DNA of 64,000 nucleotides from Glebionis coronaria (lineage: Eukaryota; Streptophyta; Magnoliopsida; Asterales; Asteraceae): the NCBI GenBank assembly GCA_025667525.1, contig CM046875.1, forward strand, positions 435,376,617 through 435,440,616, written 5' to 3'. The translations under genes and the position numbers were made by a program. A model generated the notes under the pieces. That model was given only the letters and a program-made list of their open reading frames with translations, was not told where the DNA came from and searched no databases. The stretch's first letter is position 1. Each line of letters opens with the position of its first letter. Positions 21,687 through 31,812 of the stretch are shown piece by piece.

Positions 21687-22059
21687 TAAAAGACACCCGA
21701 ACATTCTATGTTTTTTTATATGTTTATGAGATTTACTTCTAAACCAAATACAGTAAACTTTTAGCAACTATACGAGTAGTATATAAAAACCGAATATGCA
21801 CATTATAACTCCAAACCTAACTCAATACCAAAAATTTAGATCAATATATCAAATCTTTAATTATTAAATTATTTTTATTTTTATATTAAAAATCTTTTAC
21901 TTTATTTATTTTTTTCATAATATAATATTATTATATTTTTTCATAATCTAATATTATTATATTTTTCTAAATTTTTTTATTAATTCAACATTATTTTTTA
22001 TTTTACAACTTTTTTGTTATTTTCTCATTATTCAAAAAATTTTATACTTTAACATTAAT

Positions 22060-22119
22060 TCTAATGCTAAAAAAATAGTCATCGAATATTAATCGCTAGA
22101 TTGCGCGAGTAATATGCTA
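22060..22119 (+). mobile_element. 3' end of an older Helitron, split by Stowaway MITE 2
   Basis: The sequence 'aaatagtcatcgaatatt...attgcgcgagtaatatGCTA' parallels the 3' end of the Helitron at 20388 ('aaatagtcgtcgggtaccc...attgcgcgggtacacggCTAG'). The last G and the following T are at 22375-22376, behind the Stowaway, which inserted into the TA of CTAG. The 5' end was not found in 21689-22060, which is otherwise AT-rich and empty. Confidence 0.7.
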
Positions 22120-22372
22120 CTACCTCCGTACAAAAATAAGTGTCCAAGTTTGACTTTAAACTCTTTTTTCTTCAACTTCGACCTTAAATAATTTTTTTTG
22201 TTGTGTGTAATACTTAATGAGATTTATATTAATAACATTACGTTTAAAAACTAATCAATTCATATAAATTTCATCAAGTAATATATAACACAAGAAAACA
22301 TATCTACGGTCAAATTTGAAGAGAAGAGACTCCGAAAGTGTAACGTGGACACTTATTTTGGGATGGAGGGAG
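22120..22372. mobile_element. Stowaway MITE 2
   Basis: Inverted ends CTACCTCCGTACAAAAATAAG and (reverse complement) CTCCCTCCATCCCAAAATAAG; both arms continue into AGTGTCC. TA flanks both sides (22118-22119, 22373-22374). 253 bp. Typical Stowaway structure; more diverged ends than element 1 on the left side. Confidence 0.92.
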
Positions 22373-22376
22373 TAGT

Positions 22377-22740
22377 ATTATAAAAAGATAAAAAATAACT
22401 GTTTTAATATAAAACAATTTAAATAAAATCATTTCTCATTCAAAATGTTGTATTCAACCACTTTTTTATTTATTTATCTTATCTCTATCTTTACTATATC
22501 TTCTAAAGTCTGTATTCTTATGTTTGAATGTTGAAATATATAGAATGGTTAAAAATATGGGTCCTATTAAATCTTTTGAAATGGTTGAAATGTTGAAACA
22601 ATTAATGCATATAAAATGGTTGAAAAAAGTAGCTATCCAAAATAAAATAATAAAAATATTTTGAAACCAAAAAATAATAAAACCCACAATACAAATAAAT
22701 ACCATCAAGATACATACCTACTCATTCATTTATATCACTC
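22377..22740. other. AT-rich stretch without recognised gene
   Basis: No ORF beyond chance. Several 'gaaatggttgaaa' repeats at 22570-22630. Confidence 0.4.
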
Positions 22741-23373
22741 TCCCTCCATGACTCCTACCACCGTCGTCCGAGCTCATCACCACCAAATTCCTACAGTTGG
22801 ATCTTACCAACAACACCATCACAAGATACACTTTAAAGATTTGAAGTATATTTAGATTATTATAATAGATCTACGCCTATTAATAAACTTTTGAAGGTAT
22901 TTCCTTATAGTTCTTTATATTTAATTAACAGATCTATGTTTTTGTGTTTTTTGTTACATTCGTTGACACAGTCGTCGCCGTTTACGTCATTGTATTACCG
23001 GAAAAAGATTGCGGCTGTCACGAAACCTTGCAGGACCTCAAACAATGAAAAAGGTTTTTCAACTTTTAAATTATTTTTTTGAATTTGATTAATAAAATTT
23101 ATGATTATTTATTAACTTCTTGAAGGTGATCTCTCATATATTATTGTTTTTATTTGGAGATCTGAGCTTTCATAACTTTAATATTTTATTTTTTTATAGC
23201 GTCACCTTCGCCATTGACATGCCGCAGAAAGCAACTGCCATTGTTGACTCGCTGGAAAACGAGTTGAAGCTGCTGAAAAACTTGACGCTTTTGATTGTGT
23301 CACGAGAATGCGTATGCTTTATTTTAAAGTTGTAAAATAGTACATTTTATTATAAAGTTTGCTGCGTAGACTT
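22741..23373 (+). pseudogene. Possible decayed or captured gene fragment with exon-like segments
   Basis: Three segments are less AT-biased than their surroundings: 22748-22818, 22974-23051 and 23200-23312. The second is bounded by 'acacag' and 'aaaag|gttttt' and the third follows 'tttttttatag', both splice-like. The third can be read as a helical peptide with KATAIVDSLENELKLLKNL. The frames do not join through the putative splice sites without stops. I recognise no protein family. It ends where element D was inserted. Could be the remains of a host gene or sequence captured by a DNA element. Confidence 0.3.
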
Positions 23374-23783
23374 TGTTAATGCATAAGCAATACCTAAAAA
23401 CATTGTTAGTATTAATTAATCTTTCTTAGTTTTAATCACGACAAATTACAAAGACATTTATTGTCAAACACAATCATAAAATGAATTATCTAACAAACAC
23501 TATCATCAAGGTAATAATCATTACACTAACATATCTTAATCATGCTTAGTGATCATAAAAGTGATTAGCCTTAAAACTCACTTTTGTCAAACATTACAAA
23601 AGATTTTTAATAAACTTTATTTTTAAGAAAATGTTTTATTAAAATGAAAATGCAAATTTGAATATGGCATATTCCATATGCCATAAGAATATCCTTTGAA
23701 GGTTTAAACAGTCTCGGATATTTCAAATTCACTAAAAGAAAAAAAGGAGCGGAGTCTACGCCAGCGGTACCTTAGCACATATG

Positions 23784-23809
23784 GCTGTTCCTTATTGATA
23801 AGGAACCGC
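23784..23809 (+). repeat. 26-bp hairpin module, copy 1 (5' LTR of D)
   Basis: Arms GCTGTTCCTTA and TAAGGAACCGC around loop TTGA; one mismatch in the stem. A further 'aataaggaaccgcgggcag' half-copy follows at 23817. Confidence 0.8.
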
Positions 23810-24130
23810 GGATGCCAATAAGGAACCGCGGGCAGATATAGCCGTTGGATGTTTTGTCCTATAAATAGTGAGTCAAATCTGCATTCTCTTTAACCCTTTT
23901 TTGACATCTTCTTCAGCCTTCTTTCTCCTTTCTAATCCTAGTCATTTGTAAATGATCACTTAATGTGTTAAGTATGTTTACTCATGATTATCCTCTTGAT
24001 CTCCTTCTTTACCTTGTCCAAAGAGAAGATCACTCACACACTTGTGATGTGATTAAAGATGTAGCATTGCTGAAGATCACCTCCTCCTAAAGATCTAGTC
24101 ATCGTCAACATTTGTTTATTTGTGTCTTGT

Positions 24131-24290
24131 GTAGATCCAATGTATTTGTGAATACTTGGACTAGTTTTGTTCATCCAAGTTATTTGTGAATACTTGGATT
24201 AGAGTTGTGTACATCCATTGCACATGTATGTGCTTGGATTTATGTTGTGTAGATCCAAGCTACATGTGTGTACTTGGATATGATTAGTTG
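24131..24290 (+). repeat. Four tandem units of about 40 bp in the D LTR
   Basis: Units follow the pattern 'atccaa...tgtgaatacttgga' joined by 'gttgtgta'; about 75-80% identity between units. Confidence 0.75.
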
Positions 24291-24424
24291 AGTTGTAATT
24301 AGTTGTGTTAGTTCTCACTAAACTATAAAGTGATGTGGTTGTGTCTTGTGAGTTCTCACTAAACTATAAAGTGATATGTAGTTGTGTTGTGTGAAGTTCT
24401 CACTTAGCTTCAAAATGAAGAGTC

Positions 24425-24648
24425 GTGAAGATTGGTTCTAGCTTTGGATTATAACTCGACATCTATCTTTGTGTCAGAAAATGGTGAAGTAGGCAACGTT
24501 GTGAAGATTGGTTCTACCTTTAGATTAGAACTCGACATCTAGCCTTTTGTCGTAAAAGAGTGAAGTGGGCGACGTTGTGTAGATTGGTCCTAACTAAGAT
24601 TAGGTCTCGACATTTAGCTTAGTGTCGGAAAATAATGTAAGCGACGTT
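24425..24648 (+). repeat. Three tandem units of about 76 bp in the D LTR
   Basis: Units 24425-24500, 24501-24576 and 24577-24648 each start 'gtgaagattggttct' or 'gtgtagattggtcct', pass through 'ctcgacatctag' and end 'gcgacgtt'. Identity about 75-85%. Confidence 0.85.
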
Positions 24649-24989
24649 GTTAGGTTTTCTCCGCCAAGAAGGGAGCTTGTGGATATAGTGGAAATCTCGA
24701 GTAAGGTGTACTCGAGGAGTGGAGTAGGAACGAGGATAGAGCCTCGTTGCCGAACCACTATAAATCTTGGTGTCTTCCTACTAGGTTGTTTATTTCCTTA
24801 CTCTTTACTCACATTCATTATTACTACACTTACTATACATTGTTAATGCATTAGAATTGAACCTAATCATTATGCAACTAGCTTTCAAGTAAAAGATAGT
24901 TTTGTGCACTCAGCTAATTTAAAGGAATTTTAATTAGGAGATAAACCGATGAGAAACTATTCAACCCCCCTCCTTCTAGTTTCCAAAAT

Positions 24990-25001
24990 TGGTATCAGAG
25001 C
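24990..25001 (+). other. Primer-binding site of element D (tRNA-iMet)
   Basis: TGGTATCAGAGC four bases after the LTR end matches the complement of plant initiator-Met tRNA. Confidence 0.9.
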
Positions 25002-27059
25002 GATGGTGACACAAGATCTTTGAATTATATTGTACTTTAAAACTTGGATCGATCCATTGTCTCCTCAAATTAGAAGGTTAAGTTGTACTAAAGTTTTTCT
25101 TTGGTCAAAACTATTTTTTGTTGAAAATAAGCCTTTTAAAATGTTAATATTGCATATTAATTAAATTAGTAGTATTAATGCATTCTAGATTTACTCTTGA
25201 AATGTATCTACTAATTTGCATCTTGTTTTGTGTAGGTACTCATGAAGATAAATCATTCAATTGATTGTGGATTGAGTTACTTACACTTGAAGAAGACTCA
25301 TCTTCTTTGATTTCCAACATCATTGAGTGATGACATCAATATGGGTAGAAGTGATACTAGTCCTTGAAGACTTAGTAGTCACTATTAGTCATTGTTGGGC
25401 TTTGCATCGATTCCTTGAAAGCTTGGAATGCAATTCGTGACCAAGGTACGCTTTCGTTCTTCCACACGCCCTATTGATCATTCTTTTGATCATTAATTGA
25501 CTATATGCTTGTTCTTGGCATCCTTGCATTGACATTTATTTGTGGTTTGTTATTCTTTTCTTTTTCCCTCTCAAACCTTCATTGTTTGGATACTTGACTC
25601 ACTATGGAGATGTAGGGTGAGTTAGTAGAAGCTTAAAGTATCAAGCATGATTTCCATGGTTTGCACCCTTACGGTTAGTAGGCCCTATATCATGTGTAAC
25701 TTGTGCAATTAAGCTCATCTCTAGGATGATTAGTGAATCCCTTGAGATACCAAACTACTTCATTAAGATGTAAGTGGATTTTACACATTTCGAATTGAAA
25801 TATTCCAAGGATATTATTATTGTAAATTCTAGCAATAATTATCCGATCATTTTAGAGAGAAAGTGAATCTATACTTTGCTCATATTTTGAAATAGAATAA
25901 GACTACTCTTGAAAATGATCTTACTCTATGCATCAAAATTGCTTGGTTTAATTCATTACCAAAGCCGTTTAGACTATCGTCGGAAAGGCACGTCTTAAAC
26001 CACTATATATGACACAAGTTCTTCACATCATCATTTTGAAGAATGTCATTTGTCCTTTGAGAAATTTCCTTGGTCTTGATTCACTTCTCTTGACTCCTCT
26101 CCCTTTCCCTTTTCGTTGCGAGTAGTCGTTCGTTCATTCGGTCTTTTCCTATCTCGACTCAACTCGTAATCCTTCAACAAGGCATTATTATCTAGTGTTA
26201 TGGTGGTCTAGTGATATACTAAAAGGTTTAAGATATATTTTTAAGTTTTAAAAATTTTAGTTTTCAAAAATTCATCGTTTTTCTTTGATAAAAACCTGCC
26301 TCTGTAGGCGGTTCTTTATCTCGGCGGCTCAAGTGCGCGGTTCCTTATCGATAAGGAACCGCGGGCAGTAGCTTTTGTCAGAGCACCAGTTTTATTGAAA
26401 TATCTTTTCCAAACTTGTCTTTCTCTTTCCTTCACACACAGAAAACGTGTTTCTCCTCTTTTCCACCATTGTTGAAGCTTCAAAAACCTTCAATCACTCA
26501 AATTGATTCAAATTCGTGGGTTTCAATCATCCATCATCCAAGATCAATTAATTGTAAATTATTTTTTAAATTTCATCTAATTTGTTCTAGGGTTCATACA
26601 TTCATAATTAGGGATTTTTAAAACTGACATTGAATAAGAACCTTACTAGGAATAAGAGTTGACATAGTATTGTTACTATGATTCCTTAGGTTCATATTCA
26701 TAGAAATTTCACTAAAACCCACTTGTAGAACAAATCCGAATTTTGACTAAATATTTTGGTTGATTGATGGAACTGATATGAACCCATGAACAAGTTGGTA
26801 ATGACATTGTTAAATGCTTACCTAAAAACCTTGTTTTTGAAAAACCAATGTTCTAGTTCATTGTTGATTTTACATAGATCATATGTTTTGATCAATGATC
26901 AAATGGGTACATTGTGAACATGATAATGACAAGGATTAATCCTTTGTTTGTCAAGTTATTGATGAAACACATTCTCATCTTTTTGAAATTTTGATTTTTA
27001 ATTTTTCATATGAGTAATTGGAGAAATATGTTTATATGTTATTCTTAGGTACTATCATC
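25002..27059 (+). other. 5' leader of element D, about 2 kb without ORF
   Basis: Non-coding. It holds the perfect 26-bp hairpin at 26337-26362 with extra half-copies from 26307. A 3' splice-like 'ttattcttag' at 27041-27050 lies ten bases before the first plausible start codon, so the leader may be spliced. Confidence 0.5.
26337..26362 (+). repeat. 26-bp hairpin module, copy 2 (before ORF1 of D)
   Basis: Arms GCGGTTCCTTA and TAAGGAACCGC around loop TCGA; all eleven pairs are Watson-Crick. GGCGGTTCTTTATC at 26308 is an upstream half-copy. Confidence 0.9.
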
Positions 27060-28133
27060 ATGACCACAAGATATCAAAATGACCATCTACTCACTAGAAG
27101 ATACATGCCTAATCCTCCGTTAACTAATCAATCTCGCTCTTTTCAAAACACTTATCATAATCTCGAGTCTCGTTGTTTCCATGAAGGTCGTATTGTTCCT
27201 TCTAACCTTCGTGGACTTGATTTCATTCGATTCATGTTCAGTACCATTGGATTCGATTGTTTGCTTGATATTGATGAGCCAATATTCCCTTCTTTCCTCA
27301 TGGAATTCTTTAACTCATTTAAGTTAATACACATCAACAATGGTTTATCCTTAAGATTTTCCATCAAGGGGAGAACCTTTGTATACACTCTCGAGGAATT
27401 TGGTGAGATTCTCGGAGTTCCATACGAAGGTCAATGTAGGTTCACCGTTGCTTGGAGTGTAAACCACTTAGAATCGGCCCCTGTTGATGTGCATTACTTG
27501 ACTGAGATTCCTTCGGCTTCGGCCATCATTCGTGCCCTTGCTTCACCTCGTGAACATCCTATCCTTGCTAATTTTGAAGGAGAATTTCGTGCTCTCACTC
27601 CTTGGGAATTACTAACTAGCGATCTTAGTGATTTCATGGTCCCTTGGGCCAAAATCATTAGAGAAAATGCAATGTGTTTGGTTGGTGATCACAACCATGT
27701 GCCTGCTTGTCTTGCACATATGTTGTATTGTGTTGTTACCACTACTCCATACAACCTTGCATTTTTCATGGCTAAAAGGATAAGATTTGTTCTCAATGGA
27801 TCTCGGTCTACTCTTCCTTATGCCAAGATTCTTTCACGGCTTCTTAAGAGAGTTCTCCTTGATCATCCTCCTCTTAATCCTTCCTCTTTTCACTCCGTGG
27901 TTCGAGTCATGTTTCCCGTTGAAGGAAATGTCCCTTCAATTCTCACACATGACTCAAATAAAGATGAAAATGTCTCTCAAGACAATTCTATCATTTCTTG
28001 GTATGATTTGTCATCAACTATCTCTCAATTGTCTTCACTAGACATTGATTCAGACTATCAGTCTTGTCTCAATCTTCATCTTCAGGATCGAATCATAAGT
28101 GAATCAAGGCAAGGAGGAAATGATCATAGATAA
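27060..28133 (+). CDS. Element D ORF1, plant-transposon-protein-like
   Basis: An open frame of 357 codons from ATG 27060 (an in-frame ATG at 27018 lies before a splice-like AG, so I prefer 27060). The N-terminus is basic and Asn-rich. A globular region follows with LRGLDFIRFMFSTIGFDCLL, a GRTFVYTLEEFGEILGVPYEGQ segment (about residues 105-125) and a helical part with NHVPACLAHMLYCVV and NLAFFMAKRIRF (about 215-250). The order '...F.ytleEfg.ilgvp..G...' then '...h...clahmlYc.......nla.f..kri' recalls the 'putative plant transposon protein' families (PF20167/PF04195) and proteins abundant in Asteraceae. Role unknown; Gag-like is possible. The C-terminal 50 residues are Ser/Asp-rich. The frame is intact, although the LTRs suggest the element is old. 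Confidence 0.7.
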   Translation: MTTRYQNDHLLTRRYMPNPPLTNQSRSFQNTYHNLESRCFHEGRIVPSNLRGLDFIRFMFSTIGFDCLLDIDEPIFPSFLMEFFNSFKLIHINNGLSLRFSIKGRTFVYTLEEFGEILGVPYEGQCRFTVAWSVNHLESAPVDVHYLTEIPSASAIIRALASPREHPILANFEGEFRALTPWELLTSDLSDFMVPWAKIIRENAMCLVGDHNHVPACLAHMLYCVVTTTPYNLAFFMAKRIRFVLNGSRSTLPYAKILSRLLKRVLLDHPPLNPSSFHSVVRVMFPVEGNVPSILTHDSNKDENVSQDNSIISWYDLSSTISQLSSLDIDSDYQSCLNLHLQDRIISESRQGGNDHR

Positions 28134-28464
28134 ATGACATATATCACTCTTGTGAGATTAACATGTGTGTAAACATGTATGGATTGTTGTTCTTTATCTC
28201 TTCTCTTATCTCTATTCTTAGGATGTTGTGTATTCTTTAACTAACAATTTGTGTGTGGATTACCTAGTTTTTTAATCCTAGTTATCCAAGGTATCGATTT
28301 TTCGATTTTCATGGCTCTTTGCATCTTATATGTTTAGATAGCCTCCTAGTCTTTGATTATTAGCTCTCTTTGGCTTGATAAACCTTAGCATAAAAATTGG
28401 GCTAGCAAAAGTTTAAGTAAGTGCCTTTTTCAAACTCCTCTGGTCATGGTTCCATATCAACCCC

Positions 28465-28490
28465 GCGGTTCTTTAGCAATAAGGAACCGC
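28465..28490 (+). repeat. 26-bp hairpin module, copy 3 (before ORF2 of D)
   Basis: Arms GCGGTTCTTTA and TAAGGAACCGC around loop GCAA. The single stem change C to T leaves a G-U pair in RNA. A half-copy 'gtaaggaaccgcc' follows at 28499. Confidence 0.88.
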
Positions 28491-28747
28491 GGACCTACGT
28501 AAGGAACCGCCCAATACCGTTTCAACAGAATCTTTACTTTGCACTGTTTTCTTTAATTTGTGTAAAACTTTGATAAAACTTTTGCAAAAACCTGCACTTT
28601 CCTAAACTAGGCTACCTAATTTCATTGTTCACATAAAATGATTTTAACCTATTACTAGTTTGGATCATCCTCTTCTCTTCTTAAACCCTCTTTTGTTGAT
28701 TGTGTTCTTCATCCTTTCAACTCTTATTTTAACCTCAACATTCAACC

Positions 28748-29119
28748 ATGGTATCCAATAGAACATCCAACTCCTCCAAAACATCTTCATCCAAAAGAAG
28801 TCTTAAGGTGAATCTCAAGTCCTCTAAACTTGGTTCTCCATCTTCTTTCAAACCCAAAAATGAAGCCTCACCTATCCTCATCTCCTCATTACTTTCACCA
28901 CCACTTCTCTCTTGGCAAACAAACTCAACCCATGGTACTAACCATTCTCATGGTTCTACCTCCTCTTCATTCCAATCAAGGATGAATGAGTTTTCCTCTC
29001 CACTAATTTCTAGCCCTCCCTTAAATGTGAATGCTCAACCACAACCTCATCAAAGGATTCCCTTTATTTTTGAGCCTCTTCCCTTCACTCCACCAAATTC
29101 ACCCATCTCACCTATTTGA
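28748..29119 (+). CDS. Element D ORF2, Ser/Pro-rich hypothetical protein
   Basis: 123 codons from ATG 28748. Residues 1-40 are Ser/Lys-rich and basic, the rest Ser/Pro-rich. No recognised domain. The sequence after the stop (29130-29310) keeps coding-like character (FLNNFHLIDILRL and FANPPPHM readable), so the ORF may be a piece of a longer protein broken by mutation. The 26-bp hairpin lies 258 bases upstream of the start. Confidence 0.45.
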   Translation: MVSNRTSNSSKTSSSKRSLKVNLKSSKLGSPSSFKPKNEASPILISSLLSPPLLSWQTNSTHGTNHSHGSTSSSFQSRMNEFSSPLISSPPLNVNAQPQPHQRIPFIFEPLPFTPPNSPISPI

Positions 29120-29715
29120 TTTCCCATTTCCCATTTCTTGGGTGATCCACGCTTGTTTGATTTTTTCATGCACAATGGAACTAATTGTCCTTGTTTCTTG
29201 AACAACTTTCACCTCATTGATATCCTAAGGTTGGAAATGATTGGGGCTCACATCAAGTTGCAAAGATTCTTGCTGAACCTATTTGCTAATCCTCCACCTC
29301 ATATGAGATAAATGATGGACTTTAAAATTAACATGCTTTTCAAAAGAAGATCACACTAAAAGAGAACTATGAACTCAAGACCTAGTTGTCAGCTATATTT
29401 GTAGTAGTTAATTGTCTTTTTAATTCTTGTATTTCCTTTTATTTCCTTCATGATTTTCTCATGTGGATGATTTATGGATTTAGTTTTTATGTGCTTTAAT
29501 CTATATGATCATATTAAACAACTTCAATTTATTTAAAATTGAACCTAAATCTATTACAACCTCTAAAAACTTGACTTAAAATTGAACCAAAATGTTATTT
29601 AAATATTTTGTCACCCTTTGTCAAGACATTCTTTGTGAATGTGTTGCTTTTATGTGTCCAAAACTTTTGAAAATCTTGTTTTGCAGTCCACTGGACGCGG
29701 TTCTCAAGCCTCCAG

Positions 29716-29741
29716 GCGGTTCCATATCGCTATGGAACCGC
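29716..29741 (+). repeat. 26-bp hairpin module, copy 4 (before ORF3 of D)
   Basis: Arms GCGGTTCCATA and TATGGAACCGC around loop TCGC. Both partners of pair 9 have changed (T-A to A-T), so pairing is kept. Half-copies flank it at 29697 and 29750. Confidence 0.88.
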
Positions 29742-29982
29742 GGGCCCCTTTAAAGAACCGCGCCCAGTAAAGCCAATTTTGGCTTATTTTTGGTCTTCTT
29801 CTTTGACCACTGTTTTGGTTAAGATTCTTTGTTTACCCAATTTGGCTAAACATTCTCTAAAACCTTTCTTTTTCATTTCAAATCTTTGCCTTGTCTATTT
29901 TCTTTAAATTCTTCTCCTTTGGGGGTTCTTTCCTTCATCCCTCACAATACCTAATTCTTCCTTTTCTAACCTTGACATTTCC

Positions 29983-30513
29983 TTGTCACACTCTTCTCAA
30001 CCTAAAGCTTCTTCTTCTAAGCTTTCAAAGAAACCGAAAATCTCGGTTAAACCCATTTGGATCAAAAAGAATAAGAATCCTCATGATTCTTCTTCTCCAA
30101 AATCCTCCAAGAATTCCTCTTTCTCTCCGATTCAATATTGGAATGAGACTTACTCTATAAATCCAATTACCGGAGAAAAAGAAATTCTTCCTCCACCACC
30201 TAAACCTTTCAACACTCCTCAACTCAATGACCTAAATTCTTTCCCTAACCTCACTAGGCATTGTGAAAACATTTCGTATCCATTATCTCCCTCCCCACCA
30301 AACTCTAATCTTGATGGACCTCCCCCATCTAACGACTTTGTTTTGCATCATGGTTCCTCGTGTTCTTGTTGTCGTTTTCAACAAATTGAACTTGCTCATA
30401 TCTATGACAAGCTAAAATTTCTTGAATTCCTCCTCACTCGATCTCCTCTCAAAGTTTTTGTTCCCGTGAACAAAACTTCGAATGATGCTTCGTCGTCTTT
30501 CTTTTCCAACTAA
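29983..30513 (+). CDS. Element D ORF3, Ser/Pro/Lys-rich hypothetical protein
   Basis: 176 codons. The N-terminal 50 residues are Lys/Ser-rich (KKPKISVKPIWIKKNK), then a YWNETYSINPITGEKEILPP segment, a Pro-rich middle and a C-terminal part with HGSSCSCCRF and a predicted helix IELAHIYDKLKFLEFLL. No known domain. The hairpin copy 4 lies 242 bases upstream. Possibly a nucleic-acid-binding accessory protein; this is a guess from composition only. Confidence 0.45.
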   Translation: MSHSSQPKASSSKLSKKPKISVKPIWIKKNKNPHDSSSPKSSKNSSFSPIQYWNETYSINPITGEKEILPPPPKPFNTPQLNDLNSFPNLTRHCENISYPLSPSPPNSNLDGPPPSNDFVLHHGSSCSCCRFQQIELAHIYDKLKFLEFLLTRSPLKVFVPVNKTSNDASSSFFSN

Positions 30514-31234
30514 GGCACTTTTTGTACTTTAGTTGTTTGAGTCAATAAATTTTTAGCAATCTTGGAAGATTATCACTATTAGAATAGCTTATGCTTTGTT
30601 GTTTATTTTCCATATTTTTTGCTTTTAATATTCATATTGTGTGTATGAATATTTATCTTGTATGTTTCTTTCATACTTTTATAATATGAATGTTACGTGT
30701 GTTATCTTTCCCTCTAATTTTATTACACACATTTGTTAAGAAGTTGATCATGGTTAAAACTTAAAACTAATTATGGGTGATTCCATAAATTCTAAATTTT
30801 AACCCATTGACATTTTAAATCATCTTTGATTGGTCTGGATGTTTCTTTTCTTTCTTTATTCCACCAATTGAACTATGATGTTGTCAATACACACTCTTTG
30901 GACATACTTAGCAAATGATTACTTCTAATTTGAGATTTCTTTTCCTTCTCCCTCTCAAGTTAGTTAGTAAGTAGTGCACATACATACATTGGTGTTTCTT
31001 TTCTTTCTTCTAACCTTTGTGTAGCATTCACCTTAGCTCATTTACTTGGTGCCCCAAGCAAGGGGGAGTAAGCACCAAGGGGGAGCTACTAGAAAAAGTC
31101 CGGTTCTTTTCTTCTTCAAAGACTTGTGCTAACCTTTTTGCTTCGACAAAGGGGGAGAAATGATAGTGATAAACTCGTTAATAATTCGAATAAAACTTGT
31201 ATTTTACGTAAATGAGTTTATAGTTTGTCGTAAT

Positions 31235-31249
31235 AAAAAAGGGGGAGAC
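31235..31249 (+). other. Polypurine tract of element D
   Basis: AAAAAAGGGGGAGAC directly precedes the 3' LTR. Similar 'aagggggag' tracts occur at 31060, 31078 and 31147, an unusual cluster in the last 200 bp of the interior. Confidence 0.85.
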
Positions 31250-31812
31250 TGTTAATGCATAAGCAATGCCTAAAAACATTGTTAGTATTAATTAATTTTT
31301 CTTAGTTTTGATCACGACAAATTACAAAGACATTTATTGACAAACACAATCATAAAACGAATTATCTAACAAACACTATCATCAAGGTAATAATCATTAC
31401 ACTAACATATCTTAATCATGCTTAGTGATCATAAAAGTGATTAGCCTTAAAACTCACTTTTGTCAAACATTACAAAAGATTTTTAATAAACTTTATTTTT
31501 AAGAAATTGTTGTATTAAAATGAAAATGAAAATGTGAATATAGCATATTCCATATGCCATAAGAATATCCTTTGGAGGTTTAAACAACCTCAGATATTTC
31601 AAATTCACTAAAAGACAAAAAGGAGCGGAGTCTATGCCAGCGGTACCTTAGCACCTATGGCGATTCCTTATCGATAAGGAACCGCGGATGCCAATAAGGA
31701 ACCGCAGGCAGATATAGCCGTTGGATGTTTTGTCTTATAAATAGTGAGTCAAATATGCATTCTCTTTAACCTTTTTTGGACATCTTCTTCAGCCTTCTTT
31801 CTCCTTTCTAAT
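31250..31812 (+). repeat. 3' LTR of element D, interrupted
   Basis: Matches the first 565 bp of the 5' LTR (23374-23938) with about 24 differences by eye and stops in 'cctttctaat', where element E begins. The rest is expected right of the window. Confidence 0.88.
31660..31685 (+). repeat. 26-bp hairpin module, copy 5 (3' LTR of D)
   Basis: Arms GCGATTCCTTA and TAAGGAACCGC around loop TCGA; one A-C mismatch. Half-copy at 31693. Confidence 0.8.

Larger units (their letters stand above)
23374..24985 (+). repeat. 5' LTR of element D
   Basis: 1612 bp, starting TGTTAATGCATAAGC and ending TTCCA. The first 565 bp are repeated at 31250-31812. A TATA-like 'cctataaatagt' lies near 23859. It contains the 26-bp hairpin at 23784 and two tandem arrays in its second half. 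Confidence 0.88.
23374..31812 (+). mobile_element. Element D: large non-autonomous LTR retrotransposon, 3' LTR broken by element E
   Basis: 5' LTR 23374-24985, tRNA-iMet primer site 24990-25001, polypurine tract 31235-31249, and 3' LTR from 31250 until it is cut at 31812. The 6.26 kb interior carries three ORFs (27060, 28748, 29983) with no protease, integrase or RT, so enzymes must come from elsewhere. The iMet primer site suggests Copia-type ancestry, but without pol this is only inference. A 26-bp hairpin recurs in each LTR and before each ORF. The shared 563 bp of the two LTRs differ at roughly 4% by eye, making this the oldest element of the right-hand nest. Confidence 0.88.
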
